Below are positions 30,234-39,255 of a DNA stretch of 39,389 nt, piece by piece. The notes under the pieces were generated by a model. The model did not search any database and was not told where the DNA came from. It was given only the letters and a program-made list of their open reading frames with translations. This stretch comes from JBAWVR01 sp964583845 (GTDB lineage Bacteria; Patescibacteriota; Minisyncoccia; Phycocordibacterales; GWA1-40-21). The DNA is taken from positions 1-39,389 of the forward strand of contig CAZOXG010000003.1 of assembly GCA_964583845.1 (NCBI GenBank). The letters are read 5' to 3'. How positions within the stretch are numbered: the stretch's first letter is position 1; each line of letters begins with the position of its first letter. The translations under genes and the position numbers were made by a program.

Positions 30234-33200
30234 ATGTACGACTCACTTCCACATTCTGGTTCAAAAAAACAAGAAAAAAGTATAAAAACAAAGGAAGATA
30301 TTAAATCTGTTTTGGATTCCGTTCCTGAAATGGGTGGTTTAAATGATAAACAAATTAGTAATCAAATTTCCAATCTCAAGGCGATGGATAGTTATGAGGA
30401 GATTTGCAATCACATATTTACTATTCATCATATATTAGGTGCACAGTCTAAAAAACTTTTGGACACAAGAAATACATTAGAAAAATTTTCCTTGGGGGAA
30501 TCTAATAAAGACAGAAAAGCCAAGGCTGAAAAAGCGATTGAAGACCTACGCGAATTAGACAAGAAAACTGAAAAAAGAATTAATTTTTTTACTACTGCCG
30601 CGACAAAATTTATTGAAAAAAAATATAAGTCCAAAGCTTTGGAATCATCAAGGCATTTTTTGGATTATATTGAGGACGCCGTGATAAATATTGAAAAATA
30701 TACTGATGAACCAATCAGTGTTGGAGAGGTGGCCCCACAGAAAAATGAAGAAAATATCGAAGTAATTACAAAAGATATTTTGCCAGAACCAATGCTAGAA
30801 ACAGAAATTCCTAATTTAGGAGTTTTGACTGAGTCATCTCAAGTAGAGGAATCTGCTCCAGAAACTTTGGAGACAAATCCTGTAGTACAAAAAACGCAAG
30901 TGTTGAGTATGGTGGAAGATGTACCTCCAATAATAGAACCTCCGGCAGTGATTCCAGGAGTTGATGGTAGTTCAACTCCAGTTTCCGAAAAAACCGAGGC
31001 ACGAAAGGTTGAAACCGGAGAATTGGGGGAATTAATACAAGATATAATGTCAGATGGGAAGAAGAGAATTATCTACTACGATGCGAATAGTAATGAGTAT
31101 AGTCCTGAAGAGATTGGTGGGTCCATTATTTCAGAAAAGATAAAACTAGAAGAACTTGAGGATGAAAAAAAACAGGCTAGAGAAATTGAGGTTTTTATGG
31201 GAACATTGCCCAAGATTATAAAGCCTAAACCCATTAGAAGAAGAGTGGAAGAAGTATTAGTCGATTACGTAAAATTATTAAATATTAACAAAAAAACTAT
31301 GAGAGAAGCAGCACCGCAACAACCAGCAGATCAAAAAATACCGGATACTTATTTTGCCGAGGTTAAGACTTTGGAGGAGTTACGAACAAAGATGTGGGAG
31401 TTGGAGGGTGCTGATAAAAGCCGTAAGCAGTGGATCGAAGATACTGTTGCTGGAGCGGTTAAAGAAATTCGAAAACCAGAAACTACTACTTATCGTCGCC
31501 TTGAAATATTGAATGAATTAAAGAAAAAAGATAATCTACCCAATATAGGAGCTTTTAAGGAAACATTATTGAAATTACTCGAAGAAGAGGTGTCTAAGAT
31601 AACACCAAAAGAAAAGCCAATTAAAACTGAAATCCCTGATACATATTTTGCTGGGGTTAAAAGCATTCCAGAATTAATGGCTAAATTGGCTGATAAGGTG
31701 TCTAGTGAAGACCTCCGGTCTATTGAAAGGCTTGCTTTGAATGCCTTAGCTCTAATGAGAACTGCTAGAGCTCTTAAAGAAAAAGATTCGTTGATTGAAA
31801 AAATTGTCAAAGACAAAGATTTTCCAGCTGAAGGTGGTTTTGGAGAAGCTTTAAAAGAAATCTTAATGAAAGAGCTGAGTAGTTGGGAAAAACGTACATT
31901 GGAAGATAGTAATAGAAAGAAAAAAACACCTGGAGTTAAACTCTCTACAAAAGCCGGCCCTGAGCCGACTGTGGCAGGTGGGGTTTTGAAGACTCCGGTC
32001 GCGGCAGACGTTTTAGATGAGGAAGAATTGGTTGAAGGTGACGAAGCTCCAAGGAGTGCAGTTGTAAAAAAAGAAAACCTACCACCAGTTGTTAAGTCAG
32101 AAAAACTTAAAGATATAAAATCTGATTATTTTGTTGGTGCGAAAGGTTTGAGTGATATTCGTAATTTGTTAGAGAGTTTGCCCGAAGAAAAGATATTTGC
32201 CATTAAAGATATCCATTTTGATGATGGCACTGAAAAGAGAATGAATCCATTGGAAATTTTGGACTGGATCAGGTCAAAAGATATATCCATTGATTCGGCT
32301 GTTTCAAATGAAAAAATAAAAATGTCCGAAAGAAGAAAGAGTATCGATAATGTTATTTTGCAAATGGAAAGGGAATTAATCGACAAAGGTGGTTTGTTGC
32401 AGACACTAAAACGTTTATTTAATGAAAGATATAGTGTAAAAACCGAATCAACCAAAAAGCCTACTAAACCAACAGATGATATTGGTGGGACTGAAGCTGA
32501 AGTTCTAGAAAATACTCCAACGAATAAAGAGAGTTTTTCTAAGAAAAGAATTAAAGAAAATTATTTTGAAGAAGCTAATATTAAAACTATCGGTAATGTT
32601 ATTGATCTTTTGCGAGGCGAACTCAAAAATAATACTTTTACTACCGAAGATTTTAAAAAAAGATACACAGCTGATCAGTTGCAAAACCTTTTGATAGAAG
32701 AAGGAGTAAAAATCTCCAAAATGTTTTTTGATGGCACAACAAAAGAAGGCATGGCTGATGAAATTAATCGTTTTCATTATGAATTACCGATTAATGGTAA
32801 TTTAAATAACGTTTTAAGTAGGGTTTTAATGGATAATTATTTTGATCCACTTTTTACTGAGGAAAATAAGTCCGAACAGCTAAATGAAGTGGATATTATC
32901 AACTCAGCCACTAGTCTGGGAGATCTTCAGGATTTGGTAAGTAATATAAAACAAGTTCATAACTCCAGTGGAGTTGCTTTAGAGGGTGTATCTGTCGCCG
33001 ATAGTCTGAAAAAAATGATTTTTCAACTAAGATCTAGATCATTTAAGGATTTTAGAATGTCTGACATGTATCCAATACAGTCCAAGGATATCGAGACTAG
33101 AATTGGAGGGATTTTCCCAGCCCTCCCTCAATTTCCAACTTTAGCTAAGAAAATTATCGATTTGGCGGTAGTTGAATATAATAGTGATACAAAGAAAATT

Positions 33201-34832
33201 GAGGATGTGGCAAAAATGCCAAATCTTGACGTACTCATGGCCTTCTTGGAAGGTGCTTATGCCGGGGATAAGATTAAAGGTTCTCAAAAGGAATATACGG
33301 TTGAAGAAATAGTTAAACTTATTCAAGATAAACGAAGTAATGTTTTGTCTCTTGATAGTGAACAAAGAAAATTATTAATTAATAAACCACGGCTTATTGC
33401 TCTAGATAATTTGACCAGTGGTAATATTGGTCTAGTTAGTAAAGTTAGAGAATTATTGGTTAGTGAACTTTCAGCGCTTGAAAATACTGATTCATCTCCG
33501 AGTGCATCATCTAAACCTCAACCTGCACCCGTGTTAGTTCCAACCCCAATAAATATAGCTAATTTTAAGCCAATTATAGAAGGTAAGACAAAATTTGAAT
33601 TAAACGGTTACAACAAAGATACTATCGATATTCCCGAATTTAGAGCGTTCATTACTGAATTACCAAATGCCGGGGAAATTATTAAAGACGATACACAGCT
33701 CAAAGAAAAATATGAAACTTTTGTAAAACGAAGAGAGGTGTCTGAAGAAATCCAAAATAAACTCGGTGATATTATCAAAAAAGAATTTGGTTTAGATTTT
33801 GGTAGGACAGCTAGTCTTTTGGCAGACGAATATTTGCGTACCTTGAGTCATGAACACCCTGAGGAAATAGCCAAATTCCATAAAACAATTCTGTCTTACC
33901 GCGCAGCTCCAGCTGTGATTGATGATTTGAAAAGAGAAGTTATTCCACCTGGAACTAATGCTAAACGTCGTGAGGAATTACCAAAGGAAATAGCTGAGAG
34001 AGAATTATTGGTTAAAAACTTAAATGATTATAAAAAGTCGTTAGACAAGCAACCGTTCTTTAAATTGTTCGATGTTATTAATCCAGCATTCAGATCAAAG
34101 GATTCCAGATTGGAAAAAATCAAAGGGATTACCCTAGGAAAGATTGAACAACTTTCCCGTGACGCTATGGAAAAAAACACACCAGCAACAGCTGGCAGTA
34201 AAGAACGTTATGGTAATTGGAAAGGCGAAGTGATTAAAAGAGTGGATGATGTTATCGAGAATACCAATCGAGAAACCGAAGGTTTAAGAAGATACTTAAA
34301 TGATTTAAATACCAAGAGTGCTAAGCAAATAATTCAAGAGAAGGAAGGTTTGGTAAGTGAGATGATGAGAGATGTTTATACGGCGCCGCTTCAATCAGAA
34401 GTTTTGAAGACTATGCTCCAAGAAAAGGCTAAGTCGGAAATGATAAAATTGTTAGGTGGAAAGGGTGCTACAGTTAAAGCGGTTGATCTTATAAACAAGT
34501 TTAAAAGTGAAACTGGTCAAAGTATTTATGGCTTTGATGAAGACCAAATAGATACTTGGACAAAACATGTAGATTCCCAAGCGACCAAAGAAGTGGAAGA
34601 AAAGATGAAACAGAAGATTGAATCTCTCGGTGGCGGTGAAAAGTTTGATACTTTTGTCTCTACTATTTCTGAATTGTTAGCCGAAAAAGAAATAGGTACG
34701 CAGAAAGATAAAGACGAAGTCAAGAAATTCTTGGTAGATAAAATCAAAGAAACAATTGATAGTGCGCCAGCTGGAATTAGAAAAGGTTTGCTTGAGAAGG
34801 CTTTAAAAACCGCTTTAGAAATAAAAAAATAA
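30234..34832 (+). CDS. Giant repeat-containing cytoplasmic protein, unknown function
   Basis: Not recognised; 1532 residues, no signal peptide or membrane segment, rich in Glu, Lys and Leu, mostly helical. An N-terminal helical domain (1-165) and an acidic Pro/Val-rich linker (about 165-260) precede a degenerate repeat. Copies open with [DE]xYF: PDTYFAEVKTLEELRTKM (370), PDTYFAGVKSIPELMAKL (468), SDYFVGAKGLSDIRNLL (630) and ENYFEEANIKTIGNVIDLL (775). Copies close with a Gly-x-Leu-rich helix such as IGAFKETLLKLLEEE. More divergent units follow to about 1100. The C-terminal 400 residues are coiled-coil-like and end ALKTALEIKK. It starts 26 nt after map with no promoter seen, so it is probably in the map operon. 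A scaffold or filament is the simplest guess. Confidence 0.75.
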   Translation: MYDSLPHSGSKKQEKSIKTKEDIKSVLDSVPEMGGLNDKQISNQISNLKAMDSYEEICNHIFTIHHILGAQSKKLLDTRNTLEKFSLGESNKDRKAKAEKAIEDLRELDKKTEKRINFFTTAATKFIEKKYKSKALESSRHFLDYIEDAVINIEKYTDEPISVGEVAPQKNEENIEVITKDILPEPMLETEIPNLGVLTESSQVEESAPETLETNPVVQKTQVLSMVEDVPPIIEPPAVIPGVDGSSTPVSEKTEARKVETGELGELIQDIMSDGKKRIIYYDANSNEYSPEEIGGSIISEKIKLEELEDEKKQAREIEVFMGTLPKIIKPKPIRRRVEEVLVDYVKLLNINKKTMREAAPQQPADQKIPDTYFAEVKTLEELRTKMWELEGADKSRKQWIEDTVAGAVKEIRKPETTTYRRLEILNELKKKDNLPNIGAFKETLLKLLEEEVSKITPKEKPIKTEIPDTYFAGVKSIPELMAKLADKVSSEDLRSIERLALNALALMRTARALKEKDSLIEKIVKDKDFPAEGGFGEALKEILMKELSSWEKRTLEDSNRKKKTPGVKLSTKAGPEPTVAGGVLKTPVAADVLDEEELVEGDEAPRSAVVKKENLPPVVKSEKLKDIKSDYFVGAKGLSDIRNLLESLPEEKIFAIKDIHFDDGTEKRMNPLEILDWIRSKDISIDSAVSNEKIKMSERRKSIDNVILQMERELIDKGGLLQTLKRLFNERYSVKTESTKKPTKPTDDIGGTEAEVLENTPTNKESFSKKRIKENYFEEANIKTIGNVIDLLRGELKNNTFTTEDFKKRYTADQLQNLLIEEGVKISKMFFDGTTKEGMADEINRFHYELPINGNLNNVLSRVLMDNYFDPLFTEENKSEQLNEVDIINSATSLGDLQDLVSNIKQVHNSSGVALEGVSVADSLKKMIFQLRSRSFKDFRMSDMYPIQSKDIETRIGGIFPALPQFPTLAKKIIDLAVVEYNSDTKKIEDVAKMPNLDVLMAFLEGAYAGDKIKGSQKEYTVEEIVKLIQDKRSNVLSLDSEQRKLLINKPRLIALDNLTSGNIGLVSKVRELLVSELSALENTDSSPSASSKPQPAPVLVPTPINIANFKPIIEGKTKFELNGYNKDTIDIPEFRAFITELPNAGEIIKDDTQLKEKYETFVKRREVSEEIQNKLGDIIKKEFGLDFGRTASLLADEYLRTLSHEHPEEIAKFHKTILSYRAAPAVIDDLKREVIPPGTNAKRREELPKEIAERELLVKNLNDYKKSLDKQPFFKLFDVINPAFRSKDSRLEKIKGITLGKIEQLSRDAMEKNTPATAGSKERYGNWKGEVIKRVDDVIENTNRETEGLRRYLNDLNTKSAKQIIQEKEGLVSEMMRDVYTAPLQSEVLKTMLQEKAKSEMIKLLGGKGATVKAVDLINKFKSETGQSIYGFDEDQIDTWTKHVDSQATKEVEEKMKQKIESLGGGEKFDTFVSTISELLAEKEIGTQKDKDEVKKFLVDKIKETIDSAPAGIRKGLLEKALKTALEIKK

Positions 34833-34835
34833 ACT

Positions 34836-35036
34836 ATGGATTACTACACTGAAAAAATTGGTTTTGCTCTTAAGGCTGGAAAGACTGATGAGGCCAAGGC
34901 TTTGATTCTAGAAGCCATAGAAGAGGCCAATGACCCGAAAGAAGCTGGTAGAGCCATTGTTTCTTCGGTCATGGCATATATTGAGACTGTGAACGATATC
35001 AATAAGTCATATAAAGAGGCTTTAGAAAGAAAATAA
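34836..35036 (+). CDS. Small helical protein, unknown function
   Basis: Not recognised; 66 residues: two or three amphipathic helices rich in Ala, Glu and Lys (LILEAIEEANDPKEAGRAIV). It starts 3 nt after the giant gene and ends at a terminator, so it is tightly coupled and may bind the giant protein. Confidence 0.65.
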   Translation: MDYYTEKIGFALKAGKTDEAKALILEAIEEANDPKEAGRAIVSSVMAYIETVNDINKSYKEALERK

Positions 35037-35046
35037 TAATAAAATT

Positions 35047-35088
35047 AACAAAAACAATTTCATTATATAAATGAAATTGTTTTTGTTT
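35047..35088 (+). terminator. Terminator after the map operon
   Basis: A 16-bp stem ACAAAAACAATTTCAT (35048-35063) with 35071-35086, AT loop, T-rich 3' arm. Confidence 0.9.
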
Positions 35089-35119
35089 GTGGCTGAAAAT
35101 TACTTTTTAGTGAGATGTT

Positions 35120-35147
35120 TTGAATTTAAGTCCGGCTGATGTATAAT
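35120..35147 (+). promoter_or_regulatory. Promoter of the VirD4-like gene, leaderless type
   Basis: TTGAAT (35120-35125), 16-nt spacer ending TG, TATAAT (35142-35147), 9 nt before the ATG at 35157. Confidence 0.7.
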
Positions 35148-35156
35148 TTGACCAGT

Positions 35157-37934
35157 ATGGAAGGATTAACACCTCAATTTGAAAAGAAATTTGCTTCACC
35201 TCAAGAAGAGTTAGAATTTTTACGCGCCGAAATAATAAAGAAAGAGAAAGCTTTGGCTGAAAAAGGACAACAGGTTGAAAGAGAAAAGATTATTCAGGAG
35301 GGTCTGAAAAACTTTGCTCAGATTCCCGTTAAAGATAAGTTACACGAAAACTACCTGGTTCCACAACATGAGCACGAGGCAATAGTTCTTAGTTTATCAC
35401 CCGAAGCTCACGATAGTAAAATTGAAGAATTAGTAACTATCTTACAGCAAAAGGGGTTATCGAACACGCTGGCGGTTTTGGAAAAAATGAATGATCCACA
35501 TTTGAGTGATGATTTTCACCGTTTTTTAGTTCAGTATATTAAAGCTGGATTCACTGTGACTGACCTCAAAGAAAAAAAACCTTTGCTCAAATCTCTCAAG
35601 ATGACTCTTTTTGAAGTGTCCTTACCACCAGTTTCTAATGAAGAAGAAAAAGGTAAAAAAATGTCCGAGCTAATTTCTGGAATGGAACAGTTCTATTCAG
35701 GTATGTTGTCCGTGGCTGACAAAGAAGAGAGAAGTGCTGGTTATTTTACGATAGAGTTAGCCAATCCAAACCACACCAATGAATTAGTTTTTTTTGTCTC
35801 TGTGCCAGATACGAGAGTTGAATTATTTGAAAAACAAATTATTTCAGTTTTTCCTGATGCCAAGGTTTTAGAAAATAAAGACGATTACAATGTTTTTAAT
35901 CATGACGGTATTGCTGTGGGGGCCTATGCCACTTTAACAAAAAATCCAGTTTATTCCTTGCGCACCATTGAAAGCTTTGATCATGACCCACTCTCGGTTA
36001 TCTTAAATGTATTTTCACGTTTGAACAAAGATGGTGAAGGAGCTTCAATTCAGTTAGTGTTTAAGCCATGTAGTGATGATTCTTATAATAAAAATTATCA
36101 GCGTACTTTAGAAGATTTGGCTAAGGGTAAAAAACTGAAAGAGGCGATTGATCACAATTATTCATTTGGGCATATATTTGGGAAAATGATTAAGGATGCG
36201 GGTAAGGATTTGATGACTGGTGACGAAAAGAAAGAAGAAAAAGCCGAGGGTGTTGATCAAAGTACGATTGAAAATATTCGTTCCAAAGCCTCGAGTCGAG
36301 TCGTGGAGGTTAATATTCGATTGATTGCTTCCGCGGCAACCAAGTTTAGTGCCGAAACTATCATTGCGAATCTACAATCCGCCTTTAACCAGTTTGATAA
36401 TCCCTTTGGAAATAATATTGAATTCAAAACTGTTAAAGAAAATCATTCAAAGGAGTTCTTTAAAGATTTTTCTTTCAGAAATTTTTCGACAGAATATATT
36501 TTACCTCTTAACATAAAAGAGTTGACCACGATGATTCATTTGCCTTCGAATGAAGAAACAAATGCGCCACATCTCAAACAATCCAAGGCTAGTGCAGCTC
36601 CAGCACCGATCGATATGAAAGAAACCGGCGGTGTCGTCCTTGGTGTTAATCGGTTCCGAGGTATAGAAAAGAAAATATGTTTTACGCCAAATGATCGTCT
36701 GCGTCACTTCTATGTTATTGGTCAAACTGGTACTGGTAAAACCAATATTTTGATGAATATGATCAATCAAGATATTGCCAATGGTGATGGTGTTTGTTTC
36801 ATTGACCCGCATGGTTCCGATATTCAGCAGATCCTAGCCAATATTCCACCAGAGCGATATGAAGATGTGATTTATTTTGATCCAAGTTATACCGATCGCC
36901 CGATGGCTCTCAATATGTTGGAGTACGATCAGCGCTTTCCGATTCAAAAAACTTTTGTGGTGAATGAAATGCTCTCTATCTTCAATAAGTTGTTTGATAT
37001 GAAAACGGCTGGTGGTCCAATGTTTGAACAGTACTTTCGAAACGCTGTGATGTTGGTAATTGAAGACCCAGATTCTGGTAGTACGCTTTTGGATGTTTCT
37101 CGAGTTCTGGCAGATGCTTCCTATCGTAAATTAAAATTAGCTCGTTGTAAGAATCCAATTGTAGTTCAGTTCTGGCGTGAAATAGCCGAGAAAGCAGGTG
37201 GGGAAGCTTCACTGGGAAATATTGTTCCATACATCACAAGTAAGTTTGACGTCTTTCTTTCCAATGAAATTATGCGACCGATTGTGTCACAACAAAAGTC
37301 GGTTCTAAATTTTCGTCAGATTATGGATGATAAAAAGATTTTGCTGGTCAATCTTTCCAAAGGTACACTCGGTGATATTAATGCAAATCTTATCGGTCTT
37401 ATTGTAGTTGGTAAAATCTTGATGGCGGCCTTGTCTCGTGTGGATTCATTTGGAACAGACCTGCCAAACTTTTATCTCTACGTGGACGAGTTCCAAAACG
37501 TTACCACTGATTCCATTTCTACCATTTTGTCTGAAGCTCGTAAGTATAAGTTGAGTTTGAATGTCGCTCATCAATATATTTCCCAGTTGCAAGATAATAT
37601 CAAGAACGCGGTCTTTGGTAACGTTGGTTCTATTTGTGCTTTTCGTGTTAGTGCCGAAGATGCCGAATATTTAGAAAAGCAATTTGCTCCAGTCTTTACC
37701 GCCAAGGACCTAATGAATGTGGATAATTACAACGCATATATTAAAATGCTATCGGGGGGTATGCCAGTAAGACCATTTAGTATTGCAACTATGGCGCCAA
37801 ATCCTGGTAATAAAGAAATTATTCCAAAATTAAAAGAACTGTCTTATCTTAAATACGGTCAGGATCGGGCCGAAATCGAGGCAGAAATTATGAAAAAATA
37901 TCAAAAAACACCATATGAAGAACCAACATTTTAA
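35157..37934 (+). CDS. VirD4/TraG/TraD-like type IV secretion (DNA-pumping) ATPase
   Basis: 925 residues. The N-terminal 60 residues are a charged helix. Residues about 160-430 form a domain found in front of such ATPases (LFEVSLPPVS, then VFFVSVPDTRVELFEKQII). The RecA-like motor has Walker A GQTGTGKT at 522-529, FIDPHGSD, Walker B LYVDEFQ (D777, E778) and a TraG/TraD-like end (EARKYKLSLNVAHQYISQL). No clear transmembrane segment is seen, unlike classical VirD4. Probably moves DNA or protein across the envelope in conjugation, competence or pilus work; no other secretion genes are in the window. ATG 35157 is chosen over 35139 because the latter lies inside the promoter. Overlaps ndk by 20 nt. 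Confidence 0.85.
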   Translation: MEGLTPQFEKKFASPQEELEFLRAEIIKKEKALAEKGQQVEREKIIQEGLKNFAQIPVKDKLHENYLVPQHEHEAIVLSLSPEAHDSKIEELVTILQQKGLSNTLAVLEKMNDPHLSDDFHRFLVQYIKAGFTVTDLKEKKPLLKSLKMTLFEVSLPPVSNEEEKGKKMSELISGMEQFYSGMLSVADKEERSAGYFTIELANPNHTNELVFFVSVPDTRVELFEKQIISVFPDAKVLENKDDYNVFNHDGIAVGAYATLTKNPVYSLRTIESFDHDPLSVILNVFSRLNKDGEGASIQLVFKPCSDDSYNKNYQRTLEDLAKGKKLKEAIDHNYSFGHIFGKMIKDAGKDLMTGDEKKEEKAEGVDQSTIENIRSKASSRVVEVNIRLIASAATKFSAETIIANLQSAFNQFDNPFGNNIEFKTVKENHSKEFFKDFSFRNFSTEYILPLNIKELTTMIHLPSNEETNAPHLKQSKASAAPAPIDMKETGGVVLGVNRFRGIEKKICFTPNDRLRHFYVIGQTGTGKTNILMNMINQDIANGDGVCFIDPHGSDIQQILANIPPERYEDVIYFDPSYTDRPMALNMLEYDQRFPIQKTFVVNEMLSIFNKLFDMKTAGGPMFEQYFRNAVMLVIEDPDSGSTLLDVSRVLADASYRKLKLARCKNPIVVQFWREIAEKAGGEASLGNIVPYITSKFDVFLSNEIMRPIVSQQKSVLNFRQIMDDKKILLVNLSKGTLGDINANLIGLIVVGKILMAALSRVDSFGTDLPNFYLYVDEFQNVTTDSISTILSEARKYKLSLNVAHQYISQLQDNIKNAVFGNVGSICAFRVSAEDAEYLEKQFAPVFTAKDLMNVDNYNAYIKMLSGGMPVRPFSIATMAPNPGNKEIIPKLKELSYLKYGQDRAEIEAEIMKKYQKTPYEEPTF

Positions 37935-38529
37935 ATACGAGCGATCATTTGTCATTATTAAACCAGACGGAGTCCAACGCAGTTTGATTGGAGAGATTAT
38001 CGGACGCTATGAGAGACTGGGTTTGAAACTTATTGCTTTAAAGATGACTATACCAACCAGAGAGATGGTAGCAAGCCATTACACTATCGACCCAGAATGG
38101 ACACGTAAGGCTGGCGAGAAATCTATTAAGAATTATGAATCAAAAGGTCAGGTGCCACCAGAAAAAGACCCGGTCAAGGTGGGAGAGAAAGTCTTAGGAC
38201 GTTTAGTTAAATATCTTGCCAGTGGTCCAGTTGTAATGATGGTTTTAGAAGGGGCCCACGTTATACCAATTGTCCGAAAATTGACCGGTGGTACCGAACC
38301 ATTGTCTTCTGATGTCGGTACAATCCGTGGAGATTATGTTATGGATTCTTATATGATGTCAGACGGTGATGATCGTTCAATTCGTAATCTAGTTCATGCT
38401 TCTGGATCATTGGAAGAAGCTGAACAGGAAATTAACCTTTGGTTTAAACCAGAGGAGATACTTCAGTATAGACACATTCAGGAGGCGATTCTCTATGATG
38501 CGGATTTGGACCATATATTGGGAGAATAA
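37915..38529 (+). CDS. ndk: Nucleoside diphosphate kinase, long-insert form
   Basis: 204 residues against about 140 normally. SFVIIKPDGVQRSLIGEII at the N-terminus and the active histidine H161 in NLVHASGSLEEAEQEI are intact. The extra length is an insert after the first half (DPEWTRKAGEKSIKNYESKG to VGEKVLGRLVKYL) and a C-terminal extension (WFKPEEILQYRHIQEAILYD). Transfers phosphate between NTPs and NDPs. The start lies inside the end of the VirD4-like gene, so translation is likely coupled. Confidence 0.93.
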   Translation: MKNQHFKYERSFVIIKPDGVQRSLIGEIIGRYERLGLKLIALKMTIPTREMVASHYTIDPEWTRKAGEKSIKNYESKGQVPPEKDPVKVGEKVLGRLVKYLASGPVVMMVLEGAHVIPIVRKLTGGTEPLSSDVGTIRGDYVMDSYMMSDGDDRSIRNLVHASGSLEEAEQEINLWFKPEEILQYRHIQEAILYDADLDHILGE

Positions 38530-38558
38530 TAATAGAAACAAGATTAATAATAAAAATA

Positions 38559-38600
38559 AAAACACGCCCGATTTTACTTTGTAAAATCGGGCGTGTTTTA
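38559..38600. terminator. Terminator after ndk
   Basis: A perfect 18-bp stem (38559-38576 with 38582-38599), CTTTG loop, A and T tracts on both sides. Confidence 0.95.
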
Positions 38601-38666
38601 ATTTAACCAGAAAACCCAGTGCGTCCCTTGTCTTCCCTTGGAGCACTGGGATGAATGGAACGATTA

Positions 38667-38694
38667 ACACTATCACATTCATATGTGATAGTGT
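38667..38694 (+). promoter_or_regulatory. Hairpin just upstream of tnpA
   Basis: ACACTATCACAT-TCAT-ATGTGATAGTGT, a perfect 12-bp stem ending 6 nt before the ATG. It may hide the translation start, a known way IS200 elements keep transposase low, or be the left-end recognition hairpin. Confidence 0.7.
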
Positions 38695-38700
38695 ATTTGC

Positions 38701-39129
38701 ATGAGAATTCAGCATCTACGCCATTCTACTTACCAACATCAATACCACATCGTCTGGGGTACGAGAGGCCGAAGGAAGGTCCTCCAATCGTACGTCCTGC
38801 CAGAACTGAAAACTAGTCTCTATGACGTCTGTAAAAAATACCCAACACTCCACATCGACACAATTAACACCGACCAAGACCACGTTCATCTCCAGATCGA
38901 AATACCACCTAACATCGCTATTGCCGATGCCGTCTGTAAGTTAAAAAGTTGGAGTAGTTTACACTTGAGAAAAAAGTTCAAATTCATCAGAGAAATCTAT
39001 TTGGAAAAAGACGGCATCTGGAGTGTTGGGTATTTTTCCTCCACTGTCGGTCTGAACGAAACACAGATTAGGAAATATATTGAATGGCAAGGAAAGACAG
39101 AAGTTCCAAAGAAACTCAAACTCTTCTGA
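38701..39129 (+). CDS. tnpA: IS200-like Y1 (HUH) transposase TnpA
   Basis: 142 residues. The HUH pair is H61-V-H63 in DQDHVHLQIEIPP and the nucleophilic tyrosine is probably Y126 in TQIRKYIEWQ. YQHQYHIVWGTRGRRKVL at the N-terminus is typical of the family. No frameshift or stop, so it may be active. Moves as single-stranded DNA. No TnpB accompanies it. Confidence 0.93.
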   Translation: MRIQHLRHSTYQHQYHIVWGTRGRRKVLQSYVLPELKTSLYDVCKKYPTLHIDTINTDQDHVHLQIEIPPNIAIADAVCKLKSWSSLHLRKKFKFIREIYLEKDGIWSVGYFSSTVGLNETQIRKYIEWQGKTEVPKKLKLF

Positions 39130-39194
39130 ATTCTCATGCCAAGAGAGGAAACCCCGGGCGGAGCTGTATTCAGCGGAGTCCGGGGAGGAGGTCA

Positions 39195-39224
39195 TTGCAA
39201 AATACAACTTGAAAATGTTATAAT
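39195..39224 (+). promoter_or_regulatory. Promoter of the terminal secreted-protein gene
   Basis: TTGCAA (39195-39200), 18-nt spacer ending TGT, TATAAT (39219-39224). The -35 sits at the right edge of the IS200 element. Confidence 0.6.
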
Positions 39225-39255
39225 AAATAGTGATTAACTATTTAATTATTAAAAA

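Larger units (their letters stand above)
38605..39196 (+). mobile_element. IS200-type element (IS200/IS605 family), approximate ends
   Basis: A Y1 transposase gene with hairpins at both sides and no inverted terminal repeats, as expected of this family. Left: CCCAGTGC/GCACTGGG (38615-38650) and a 12-bp stem (38667-38694). Right: CCCCGG/CCGGGG with inner GCTG/CAGC (39152-39185). Exact cleavage sites cannot be fixed without an empty site. Confidence 0.65.
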
